The notes below the pieces were generated by a model that was not told the DNA's origin, made no database searches, and saw only the letters and a program-made list of their open reading frames with translations. From positions 67,428,220-67,492,219 of the forward strand of contig OY282609.1 in assembly GCA_958298945.1 (NCBI GenBank): a stretch of DNA of 64,000 bases. The letters run 5' to 3'. The stretch is from Atherix ibis. Lineage: Eukaryota; Arthropoda; Insecta; Diptera; Athericidae. This document shows, piece by piece, positions 51,901 through 61,892 of this stretch (position 1 is its first letter; each line of letters begins with the position of its first letter). Made by a program: the position numbers and the translations under genes.

Positions 51901-54480
51901 TTTATACACGATTAGATAACTGAAAGTTGAATTTAAAATCGGGAAACTCAAAAAATAAATAAAAAAACTGCAGCAGGTTTATTTCCATTAATAATTTTAT
52001 AAAAATCTTAAGAGTTTATTTTTAATAAACAGTTATCTTTATTAATTCATTTAATTACTAAAAATTATTTTCATTGAAAACTTTATCTGAAAATTTTTAC
52101 TGAACATTTTTACTAAAAATTTTTACTTCTAATTAGAAGTTTAGGTGGTGTTTAGAAATGTAAGCTTATTAAATGCTTATGTGTAGGTACCTTGTACGTA
52201 TTTTTTATTTCGTTTTTTTTTATGGAGGATTAAAATTAATCATTTATTAAAGGATTTACGTTCTTAGGTCTGAAATTTCAAGCTCTTTTATTGTTTACAA
52301 TCAAACGTCGATAGTATTACATTCATAAACATAGTTTATTCGCACATCTAAAATTATTCGATTCAATCTTTTTTAACACTTAAGATTTTTAATTATAATA
52401 AGAAAATCAATATTTCTAGAAATCTTAGAGTAAAATAATCAACAAAAAGGTTGAAAACCTGCACACATACTCGCATATTCGTTAAAATTAAATGATAGTA
52501 TACAGTTCAACTGACGCGCCATATATGTTTTGAACTAAAAATTCTATAATGAAAAAAAAAAGATAAAAACAACTCAATTTCAGAGAATCTTTATGCTATA
52601 GTAAACGTTTTTGTTTTTGCATTTCGTATTCGTTGTAGTGCGCCTATCATAGTACCCCACCACCTGATGCCTATGGCAATATAAAACCACGTGAAAAACG
52701 TTAACAGTTTTATATGTTGTGGAGTTATTAACTCGTTTTATTTATTTTTTCTGTTTTATACTATATCAAATTTATAATTTATGAAATTTTTCCAGTTCTT
52801 ATTTTTCCGTGATTTGATTTTTTTTTTAAAGAAAATATTTCCGTTTTTATGCTGTTAAGGTCATTTTTGAACATAAGTTTCATCATAATAAAAACGACAT
52901 AATTGGATTGAAATAATTTGTCAGCATTCGCATCGATCGATTATAAAGCCAAAATCTAAATGTTTTTTGGATATTTTTATATTTAATAGATGAGAATTAT
53001 AAAAAAAATATTATATTTTTTAAAGCATTTCAATTCAAACGATTTGGCCACACTCCATACACAAATACTATTAATATCTACTTTAGTATAAATTTTTACT
53101 AACAAAAGTGCGTTCGCAAAAACCTTGCCGATGACCTATGGGCTTTCCAAAAACAATACATAATTCTGCAAATATAGATCGTCCATGTGAATTGGCCAAA
53201 TTTCGACTGGATTAAAATTTATTTTGTTACCTTTTTAATATTCAGAATTCTTGAAATAACCTTTAATCAACTTATGCCAATGATCTTGTCACAATCTATT
53301 AAAGCACGAGAGTTCCAAAAACCAAAAACCTGAAAACACAAAAGTGCGCACACCACGCACTTTGTACGCATAAAATTGAACGCACCACTCAAACCGGATA
53401 GTTTTGTTGATTTGTGATTCAATTAAACTGATTATAAAATGACTTGATGGAGAAGGATATGGAGAAGGAGAAGAAAATGGAGAAAGAAAATTTGTATAGT
53501 CAAAGAGGAGGTACTATCAATACATCCTAACATCCCAGCTAAGATCGCACTCATAATTTATACGTGGGCCTCAACAAAAACCGAAGGAGATAGGAAAGTC
53601 ACCACCGACCGCCCGGCAAATCAGAAAATCAAAATCGGAATAAAAAATCAGAATGTTTTTACTTAATTTTTGTGAGTAGTCCTAAAAATACGGATTTAAA
53701 GGTTAATACCACCACTGAGCTCATTCCATGGATCATCTTGATTAATACAAAATAGTCCCGGTGTGTTAACAAAATTCCGCAAAAACAATTTATTTAAAGC
53801 TGTTGTTTTTTGCTTCTCTCCATCTTTGGGGGCAAGGATTTGTAGATAGCTATTCAAAAGATTTCTATGCAAAAACATAGAAATCCAAATTGATCAGGCT
53901 ATGCTGTTATTCAACTGATTGCAAATTCTAAAAAATATTTCAGTTTTTGGCAAAATGTTTGACGATAATTTACCGAATAGGACTTTCAAATGACATTTTA
54001 CTATTCCCTTAAAAACACATTTGTCCATTTTCTATTTATTTGCAGGCTTGTTTTTTTGTTTCTTCGCTTGTTTGAATATATTTTGTGATGTTATTTGAAA
54101 TGAAGAAAAATTTCAAATTTTAACACATTAAACATTGTGTATACGTTTGCTAATTTTTCTTCTAAATTTGCGTAAATCAATCGAAATTTTAAATTTATTC
54201 GTTTTTGTTAGATTGTCCATAAAATGCGTAATGATTCCTGCGTGTTTTCATGATTTTAATGTTAAATGTAAATTTCTAAAATAACTAAAAGAGTTGTTGT
54301 TTTTATTTTCTACAATGTAACAAGGTTATAAAGTTCAATATAATACAAGAAACGTTATCAAATAATTTGTAGAAATTTCTGACATAACACATTTATATGA
54401 AAAAAAGAACAGAAAATTTTTAAGAAATTTTTTTTTAAAGAAATTTTAATTGAAATATTTTTAAAAGACATTTAACCAAA
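49000..54480. other. AT-rich non-coding stretch
   Basis: Mostly AT-rich. Small patches of the CAGTAAAA/TTTTTACTGAA repeat family appear at about 51070-51110 and 52080-52130. Slightly GC-richer patches at 49170-49260, 52600-52760, 53100-53200 and 53440-53640 (the last with GGAGAAGGA repeats) contain no recognisable gene. No RNA gene is seen. Confidence 0.5.
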
Positions 54481-54484
54481 CATA

Positions 54485-54674
54485 CGAGGTCTGTTCAAAA
54501 AGTATCGGGAATTTTGAATTTCCGCGGGTTACGTATATTTGATTTTCGTTTTTTTTGTGGCGTTATATTGGTACTCATGTGTGTCAATTATGCCGACAAG
54601 TTGGGCTATTTTCAATATTCAATTAATTTTTGACAGCTGCTTTGCTTGCACGATTTTTGGATCGTCTTCGATTT
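54485..54674 (+). repeat. Left terminal inverted repeat of the mariner element
   Basis: About 190 bases are complementary to 55144-55332. The outer 64 bases differ at only two positions. Further in, identity drops but alignment continues through GTGGCGTTAT, TGGTACTCATG, TTAATTTTTGACAGCTGCTTTGC and TCGTCTTCGATTT (the longer word is given here only to mark the alignment ends). Typical mariner TIRs are about 30 bp, so this is unusually long. Confidence 0.9.
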
Positions 54675-54714
54675 AAGCCCATTTTCGACCAAAAATAGCA
54701 TCGCATTAACATTG

Positions 54715-55122
54715 CTAAGGAGCTGTTGGACTCTGTCCGCGACGATCCAAATTTGCTCCAGAGGGTCATAACTGGTGACGAAATGTGAGTTTATGGTTTT
54801 GACGTGGAAACCAAAGCTCAATCATCCCAATGGAAGCTGCCGCACGAACCAATACCGAAAAAAGCAAGCCAAGTTCGGTCGAGTTTCAAGGTTTTGCTTA
54901 GTTTTCTTCGATCGCAAGTTGCGCGAAGCAATCCGCCAGAAACGCCCGGATTTGTGGAAGAACAAAAATTCGCTTTTGCACCATTATAACGACCCTGCTC
55001 ACGTATCGTTGCTTGTGCGCGAATTTTTGGCCAAAAGCAACACACTAATAATGCCGCAGCCACCGTATTCCCCAGATCTGGCCCTCTGTGACTTTTTCTT
55101 GTTCCCGAAGCCGGTTCTTTGA
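54715..55122 (+). pseudogene. Mariner transposase fragment (DD34D core), inactivated
   Basis: The catalytic-core remnant carries the first Asp in the TGDE motif and the third in LCDFF. The second Asp is replaced by Tyr. There is a TGA in place of the Trp codon after GDEM, a frameshift or deletion joining SQWK...KKASQV to the VFFDRKLREA segment, and a stop after PKPVL. Overlapping frames at 54775-55122 and 54804-54989 are pieces of the same broken gene. Confidence 0.9.
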
Positions 55123-55143
55123 TTCATTTTTTGGAATGGGTAA

Positions 55144-55332
55144 AAATCGAAGACGAGCCAAAACACATGCAGGCAAAGCAGCTGTCAAAAATTAACGGAA
55201 CATTCAAAATGGCCGAAATTGTTGGCATAAGTGAGAGACATGAGTACCAACATAACGCCACAAAAAATCGAAAATCAAATATACGAAACCCGCGGAAATT
55301 CAAAATTCGCGATACTTTTTGAACAGACCTCG
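55144..55332 (-). repeat. Right terminal inverted repeat of the mariner element
   Basis: This is the reverse complement of the left TIR, running from AAATCGAAGACGAG to the terminal CAGACCTCG next to the TA target site. The transposase fragment stops about 22 bases before it, so coding sequence and TIR do not overlap. Confidence 0.9.
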
Positions 55333-55339
55333 TATGTTG

Positions 55340-55680
55340 AAATGATTCAATTTTTATTAAAAATTATTAAAAAAACTATATTTGAATGTAAATAATATTT
55401 GAATATTATTCTCTGAATTTAGCAAAACTGTTCCTTTTAAAGGGGAAAAATACAAAAGTAAAAGAAAAGAAAATTAATTTGAACATAACATATTTCTATA
55501 AAGGATTTATTCAATCAAGATAAATTTAATAATTGAATGTTAGTTTTGAAAATATAAATTTGGAATGAGTTCATTTTATGCGGTATACTTATGTAAAAAT
55601 GAAACCGGAATTAACTATTTTATAGGAAAATCAGGAAAATATCGAAGAAAATTGACATCAAAATAAATTCATTGCAGCCA
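55340..55680. other. AT-rich non-coding stretch
   Basis: AT-rich sequence between the mariner element and the next GC-richer island. I see nothing in it. Confidence 0.6.
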
Positions 55681-56470
55681 AGTTTCAAACCACATTACCG
55701 TTCGCCGAGAATTCTGCATTCTGTGCTGCTTTGTTGTGGTTTAAAGCATCAATGCGACCGATTTATGGGGCAGTGCAGGAGCGAAGATCTGACCGCATGA
55801 ATTAGTGTGTTAAGCAGCGAATCACATCGATGCACACACACAACATTTTTGATGACATTTGTAAGGTTAGCATTCGTTGCAACATGTTGCACCAATCGAC
55901 GAAATGATGTTGCTGGATAATAGCGCATCGAATCTATGAAAAGATGCGTTGCTGCAGTGCAGTTGCTTCATTCGGCCTCCCACAACTACACTTAAAACGA
56001 TCGACCAACACAACAAGTGCACTCTCGTTGGCTAATTCGACTGGCAAATACTGGATGCGAAATTCGAAATCGCCATTTTGTCAGCAGAAGAAAATATGAA
56101 ATTGATAAGCTGCCAATTCGAAAAAGATTGTAGAAAATTGACAAAATATTAACGCGAATTAATAAAATCCGATGCATTTCGCACTCTCAGCGCATTTGCT
56201 TAATTGAACGAAAGAAATTCGGTGGCAAAGCTGTCGATATTTTTCGTGCTGACAGAATGTCCGCGATCGCAATGCAAAGCGATTTGAAATTGCGAATATT
56301 GGCACTCGTAGCTTTCGCGATAATGTTCCCACTCATACTTGCATCAATGCCTACTCATACATTTTTAGCGGCAGCTTTTGTTCGTCTCTGTCTAATTGGA
56401 GAATGGAATTATTGCGTATTTGTGGGCGGGGAGATTGCAACTTTGTGACATTCAAAATGTCGGATAGCAA
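55680..56470. other. GC-richer island, possible regulatory or promoter region
   Basis: The sequence is GC-richer with many GCATCGA, TGCACC, GTTGCTG and GATCG words and no A/T runs, unlike its neighbours. On the + strand it leads into a 63-codon frame at 56257-56448. The minus-strand frame at 55992-56177 is not recognised. No known promoter element is fully formed. It could be an enhancer, a 5' region, or an unrecognised old repeat. Confidence 0.3.
56257..56448 (+). CDS. Hypothetical 63-residue ORF with a hydrophobic N-terminal segment
   Basis: It starts MSAIAMQSDLK and then has a hydrophobic stretch (residues about 12-30, ILALVAFAIMFPLILAS) resembling a signal peptide or membrane anchor. It ends in a short hydrophobic tail (FVGGEIATL). 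It lies in the GC-richer island. There is no similarity to any family I know and no mature-peptide processing site. It could be chance, given the local composition. Confidence 0.15.
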   Translation: MSAIAMQSDLKLRILALVAFAIMFPLILASMPTHTFLAAAFVRLCLIGEWNYCVFVGGEIATL

Positions 56471-58220
56471 AAATGTCGTTTGCAAATTTCTAAAACATTT
56501 CTGCAATCGCAAATTTGTGCTTATTTCTCAAATAAAATATACGCAATTAGAAATGATTCGGTTTTTTTTATACATTTAACTATGTATGCATTACCGAGTA
56601 GATATTTTGATAAAATTTTTTTACTTTATTTCTGTTTTACAGCATTGGCGATAAATTTGCTTTTTAAATCAATTTCAAAATAAATTTGATTATTAAGGAA
56701 AATTTGATAAACAAGTTTCGATGGTCGTTGCAAGATTTACTTTCATTTCCTTTATTTTTTCTAGAAGAAAAATAAAACATCATAAAAAGTAAAATATTTT
56801 GGAAAAATACGAAAAACCATAAATATTTTTTACATGAAAAAACGCATTTTAACACATGCACGCACATTACAAGTTCATATAAAGTCAATGTCAACTCTTC
56901 TTTATTGGTATAGATTTGTTTGAATGGATAAGTGTATGGTATATTAGAGAATTTTGATTATGAAATTTTCTAATACTCTTTGGGATTTTTTTATTTCTTT
57001 TTATTGTTGTTTTTTTTTTTGTTATTTTGTTAATATTAGCTTATTAACTGTGCTAATAATTTTGTTGTTTTTCTCAAAATCTGTCGAGCATGGCTTGCAT
57101 GCGTGCCCGTACAAATGCACACACAACAACACATATGTGCGAGTATGTAAATATGTAATTTGGACTATCAGTTTAGCGGTAGTTTTATTTTTATTTAAAT
57201 TTTTTCTGCTATTTTCTGAAGGAAATATTTCAAGCGAAACAAATACTAATGCGTAGCTAACCGAAGGATATCAAGAAGCAATTGGGACGCACAAATTTCT
57301 GTGATATTATCGATCAAATTTGCGTCCTCCTCTCCAACCATGCAATATATATATTAACATTTATAAAGCTTGGATGACGCGCTTTACTTTATGCTGCAAA
57401 TTCTCAGTATGCGTGCGTCTAACGACAGTTTTTTGTGTGCGGCGAATGCGATTCTGAAATAGAATTGATCGTTAAATACTTTTAGCTTCTTTCCTTCTTG
57501 CTCATTTTCATTTTCTTTTCTCGCTCTTATATTGTTTGTCGTTTTCTTTATATGTATTAACATCTTTGCTTGTTTTCCTTTTTGCTTTGCACAATCACTA
57601 TCTCTCTCTTGGCACCTTTTTATTCATTTCACTTCTCTTCTTTGTCATCTCTTCATTTTTATTTATTTTATACCCGTTTCTTATTACTTCTAATATCTCT
57701 ATTTATATGCAATGACAAAACTTATTATTTTGGTTTTTTTTAAAAATATTATCATTGTTTGTTATCTCTGTTCCCCTTTATATAAAAAAAATTACTCGCA
57801 CAATTTTTAGGCGTACATCATCTATTGTATATACATATATCAGTCAATATGCAATGTTAGCTAACGCACACACACTTAAATCATTCAATAAAAAAAGAGG
57901 CGAAAATAACCAAAAAGCAATAGTGAACAAAAACAAGTGGAAGCAGTACGCAACGCAATGGTAAGCACACACGTATCATATTGACGCAGATTGAGGAGCA
58001 CATGATCAATCAGCGGAATATGCGTATGCGCACCGAATGAGTTAAAATACGCCATGCGCACATAATTAAGTATGTGTTAAACTTGAGAGCGATAGAGAAA
58101 GAGAAACAGAGAATGAGCGGACGAAGCTTAAAAGCTTGCAGCTCGGAGCAAATAAGCATACATAGTCTGTTCAAGGTTACGTTCACGGCTATTATTTTTG
58201 TTTTTGTGCTTTTCGTTGGT
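56470..58220. other. Non-coding stretch
   Basis: AT-rich to 57250, then mixed. A small inverted repeat (GGACGCACAAATTT / AAATTTGCGTCC) lies at about 57281-57323. A long pyrimidine-rich tract of TTTC/CTCT type covers about 57480-57670. The interval 57811-57960 (150 bases) sits between TTTTTAG and GTAAGC with one open frame, a weaker exon candidate. No gene is recognised. Confidence 0.45.
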
Positions 58221-58229
58221 TTTTTTTAG

Positions 58230-58349
58230 GCACACTGGATGCAGTACACACCTTACCATATTCATAGTGGCCACTTGTTTTTTTGGGGCTTTGTTTATTT
58301 CGATTTTATTATATTTTTGATTACTAATAAATGTATTTCCTTAAATTGA
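58230..58349 (+). other. Candidate terminal exon (39 codons and stop)
   Basis: A strong acceptor (CGTTGGTTTTTTTTAG, AG at 58228-58229) is followed in phase 0 by 39 codons beginning AHWMQYTPYHIHSGHL, then a hydrophobic run and a TGA at 58347. An AATAAA word is present within it at about 58326. It would suit the last exon of a transcript entering from the left. The protein is not recognised and the second half is AT-biased, so chance is quite possible. Confidence 0.17.
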
Positions 58350-58918
58350 TCTTTTTTTTGCAATTTTTCTTTTTATATCAAACGATAAATTTGAATTTTT
58401 TTTTATTAACTCTTTAACAATATTTTCAAATGTTCGTTATCTCAGTTAAAATATTTGAAGTATAATTTTGGGCAATAAAATAGGCTCCCAGCTTAGCTTA
58501 TATATATTAGCAATAATTGATTCATTCAAATATCCGACCTGATAAGGGCTAACATGCCTTAGATCTATTTTAATACTAAACTGTAATCAAATCAATATAT
58601 TAAACACACATAGTGGGAATGACAACAAATTATAAAATATAAAAACTAAACTACCGTGCAAAAAATAAAGATTTAAGTTAAATATTTTGGAACATTTTCA
58701 GTAAATTTTTTTCAATAAACATGAACTGTCGTGTAAAATCACGTAGGACAAAATCATGCATTTTTAACTTTACTTTTTAAAACCCAAATTGATTTATCTT
58801 ATTTGTACTTCGGAAAGTAAAGTGAAATAAAATATGCTTATAACTCAGATTTCTATTATATTTTTATTTCACTATGTTGTGTAGATCTTGCCATTAAATA
58901 TGAAATATACTAATACAA

Positions 58919-58937
58919 TATATATATATATATATAA
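58919..58937. repeat. (TA)n microsatellite
   Basis: About nine TA units, immediately next to the end of the DD41D relic at 58961. TA runs are preferred landing sites for Tc1/mariner elements, which insert at TA. Confidence 0.9.
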
Positions 58938-58960
58938 TTAATTATATTAACGAGAGCCGA

Positions 58961-59386
58961 CCCTTTTGAGATAATTTTAGATGACTTTTTCGGACTGTAA
59001 TTCGGCCATTACTAAAAAAAATTTAGATTACCAGTGCATTACCTGTGCAAACACGATCTTTCGAATAGTCTTACAAGAAAAAGTCCAACATGATCTTGTA
59101 GTCTAACTGATGTCACCAAATCTCAAAATTTGTCGTGTTGTGTGGCTTGTGGCGCATATAGTCCAGATTAAAATTTTTAAATTTAGAACAAAAGCAGTCT
59201 GTTATCATTCAGCACTCAGAATTAACCCTCTTAATTTGCAAAGAAAAACCTCATCAGGTCTCTCCCTCTTCAGACCAAAATGCACTTATATACAATAATT
59301 TTTTTTAATGACGTATTTATCACTCGTGAAATAAGCCTCATCGCTTTTATCTTAAAGCGCGAAATATAGCTACTGCGGAATCGAAT
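58961..59386 (-). mobile_element. DD41D (rosa-like) mariner relic B, minus strand
   Basis: The sequence aligns with the reverse complement of relic A (61893-62490). Shared landmarks are CCCTTTTGAG, TGTAATTCGGCCATTA, AAGTCCAAC, AAATCTCAAAATT, TGTCGTGTTGTGTGGC, TGACGTATTTATC and AGCCTCATCGCT. It covers the part from the SDEA motif region (about 59350) to the C-terminus (about 58961). It has an internal deletion spanning most of the second catalytic region, and no open frame survives. It is much more decayed than relic A. Confidence 0.75.
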
Positions 59387-59405
59387 TTTCAGAAGGATTT
59401 TGCAA

Positions 59406-59456
59406 TTGGTGAATACGAAATGCACGATTTTATTTGGTGAATACGAAATGCACGAT
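59406..59456. repeat. Direct repeat of 23 bp with 28-bp period
   Basis: TTGGTGAATACGAAATGCAC plus GAT occurs at 59406-59428 and 59434-59456 with no mismatches. It is a recent small duplication immediately beside the DD41D relic B. Confidence 0.95.
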
Positions 59457-59585
59457 AATATTTGGTTAACTAATCAACAATTACCTTAACTTAGAAATAT
59501 ATTTGACAGCTGCTAAAAGCTGAGGTAATACTGTCCAAACGATGAAATAAATTTATTTCATGAAATTAAATTGAGTTAAAATTTC

Positions 59586-59919
59586 TCAGTTAAAATGTTC
59601 AGTAAAAATATTCAGTAAAAATGTTCGGTAAAAATGTTCAGTAAAAATAGTCAGTAAAAATGTTCAGTAAAAATGTTCAGTAAAAATGTTCAGTAAAAAT
59701 GTTCAATAAAAATGTTCAGTAAAAATGTTCAGTAAAAACGATCAGTAAAAATGTTCAGTAAAAATATTCAGTAAAAATGTTCAGTAAAAACGATCAGTAA
59801 AAATAATCAGTAAAAATGTTCAGTAAAAACTCCGTAAAAATGTTCAGTAAAAACGATCTGTACAAATATTCTGTAAAAATATTTAGTAAAAAAGTTCAAA
59901 ATAAATTTTCAGTAAAATC
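59586..59919 (+). repeat. 13-bp minisatellite array E (CAGTAAAAATGTT)n
   Basis: About 24 tandem units of CAGTAAAAATGTT are present. Variant units include CAGTAAAAACGAT (at least three copies), CAGTAAAAATATT and CAATAAAAATGTT, and the edges are degenerate. The variants recur at spaced positions, which suggests spread of higher-order units. This is the best-preserved member of the family seen in arrays A-D. It lacks the unique spacers and longer repeats of a CRISPR array. Confidence 0.95.
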
Positions 59920-61450
59920 TTTTATTGATAAGAAAATCTTTTAGATAAAATAGTTTTGATTTGTAAAATCTTCAATTTTGCATAGAAAATAAAAGCTCAG
60001 TAATTTAATCAAAGTCAGTGACCCATTATTGAATATTGACATGGACAAAATTTAGATATTGTTGAGCTTTTTTATCAAATAGAAAAGCCTTCATCGTTTT
60101 GATTTGGTTCCTATTTTCGGTAATAATATAATATTTACCTATACATATTGAGGACCAATGTTATTTTAGGCCACTTCAAAAATGTACTGAACAAATTCAC
60201 TTTTAGAGTCATAAAACTGAACCACAAAAGAACTGAACAAAAATTATCAAAGTTTAGTGAACCGTGTGACAATAAATTTTCGGATATAAAATGTTTACTT
60301 TTAGAATTTCTCATATTTACACGTTATTTTAAGAAAAAAAAATATTAATTCAAATCAAATAAGAAGCACTTACGAATAGTATGCTTGTTCTCAAATATCG
60401 TTATCTGCACGAAAAAGCTACTAATATTTTAGGTTAATTTAAAAATTAAAAGTTGCAAAAGGGTATTTTTCAAAGATGTTTGGTATTGTTATCATATGAA
60501 GAGCTTTTAAAAATTTCCTAATGTTAATAAAAAGCGAAATATTATTTTTAATTTATCGTAAATTATTTGCGTTTGTTTGTGTGGTTAGTTCTATTTTAGT
60601 ATGTAGGTAAAAAAAATTCAAGTCTACGATTGTCTTAAATATTTATTTTGTTTTTTTTTTCTGACCTTTTTTCGGCATCTTAATACGCTGAATCAGAATC
60701 ACGATTTAATGTGTTCACATTTAAGATTCTCATTTTAATTTTAATAGAACTGGTCATCTAACCAATAACAAATTTCAAATGAAAAAATGTTTAAAAAAAC
60801 TATACAAATGAACAAAATCTAATTTATTTAGTCAGATATTCAGTTGAATTAGTAAGAAGAGAAAATACACGTGTAAGTTGTAAACATTTTTGTCTACTAT
60901 TCGATATACTATAAATGGTGCAGTAGTGTGCTCATTTTTTGCTGCACACACACAAATTTACCTTTAAAAATGTACAATTTGAGTAAAAATAAAATAAAAA
61001 AATATTCCAAGTTAGAAATCGAAAAAATAAACAAACAAAAAATATAATTTAAGATAAGATTACGCATCGTTGGACACGCATCAAAGTGCGATTCCTTCCC
61101 GTTTGCAGACCGATCATTTTGCCTAAGCTTCGATCAAAAATTCACTCGCATTAGTAATTTTGCCTAAGCTTCTCATTCTTTTTTCCAGTGTAAAATTTTA
61201 TAACATTTGAGCTTTTCCATCGTAGTATTCTTTTTACCTATTTTCAGGTTTTTATTACTTTTTTCTTATTTTGATTTTCCTTTTATGCGTAAAACTGTAT
61301 ACGCGCTTTTATGGTGAATACGTTTCTTTTTCTCTTTTTGAGAGAGAAAAACTTCATTTCTCACTCACATTTGTTGTATTCGGTAAATTTCTGAAGTTAT
61401 TGATTGAATTTTTTTTTAATTCTGCAGATAAAATTGTTATATACTCGTAC
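59920..61450. other. AT-rich non-coding stretch
   Basis: AT-rich, with a repeated TTTTGCCTAAGCTTC word at about 61118-61132 and 61162-61176. No gene, RNA or transposon is recognised. The 66-codon frame at 60148-60348 is unrecognised. Confidence 0.5.
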
Positions 61451-61452
61451 AG

Positions 61453-61549
61453 TCCTTGTTTTTTTTTGAGAATATTTTTAAAAATGGTGAAGCTTTCTAT
61501 ATTTTGAAAGCTTCACTATTTTTAAAAATATTCTCAAAAAAAACAAGGA
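61453..61549. repeat. Near-perfect inverted repeat with about 45-bp arms
   Basis: The left arm (61453-61497, TCCTTG, a T run, then GAGAATATTTTTAAAAATGG and TGAAGCTTTC) pairs with the right arm (61506-61549) with one mismatch and one extra T. The loop is about 8 bases (TATATTTT). The high identity implies a recent origin or selection. It could be a foldback, a template-switch palindrome, or a small-RNA precursor. Overlapping open frames here are by-products. Confidence 0.95.
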
Positions 61550-61892
61550 TTTTTAATTTTTCTAGTACTTTGTTTGTTGTTTGTAAAAATTTAAAAAAAC
61601 CCAATTACTTTTTAATTGTTAAAAAATTTTGCAAATAGTTTTTAAAAAATTAGTGTTCTTTGAAGGAAACTGGAAAAGTTTTGGTATTCAGGCCAAAAAT
61701 TAACTGAAAATATTAATAAAGGATTATCCATTTCGTAGTTCGGATAGTAGAGTTCTACAAATTAACAGCTGTTAAGTATTGTAAGATAATATTTATTTAG
61801 CTTAAATCCTACCATTTTTTTTTAAATATATAAATTGTTAAACTATCAAACGTTACGTTAAAATTAGAAAAGCTTTCCGCGACTTTTTAATT

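Larger units (their letters stand above)
54485..55332 (+). mobile_element. Mariner (DD34D) deletion derivative with about 190-bp TIRs
   Basis: The element is 848 bp, flanked by TA on both sides (54483-54484 and 55333-55334), and begins CGAGGTCTGTTCAAAAAGTA. A full-length mariner is about 1.3 kb. Between the TIRs lies only the transposase core. It reads NIAKELLDSV, VITGDEM, then a stop where Trp is expected, then VETKAQSSQWK, an internal deletion, KLREAIRQKRPDLW, LLHHYNDPAHVSLLVREFLA and PQPPYSPDLALCDFFLFP, and ends at about 55122. The N-terminal DNA-binding region and the C-terminus are gone. Spacing between the second and third catalytic positions is 34 residues, but the second Asp is Tyr (HHYN). 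It cannot encode an active enzyme, but its ends look intact. Confidence 0.93.

Noticed and set aside
59586..59919. Possible CRISPR-like array
   Set aside because: The unit is 13 bp with no unique spacers, in a eukaryotic context. It is a minisatellite.
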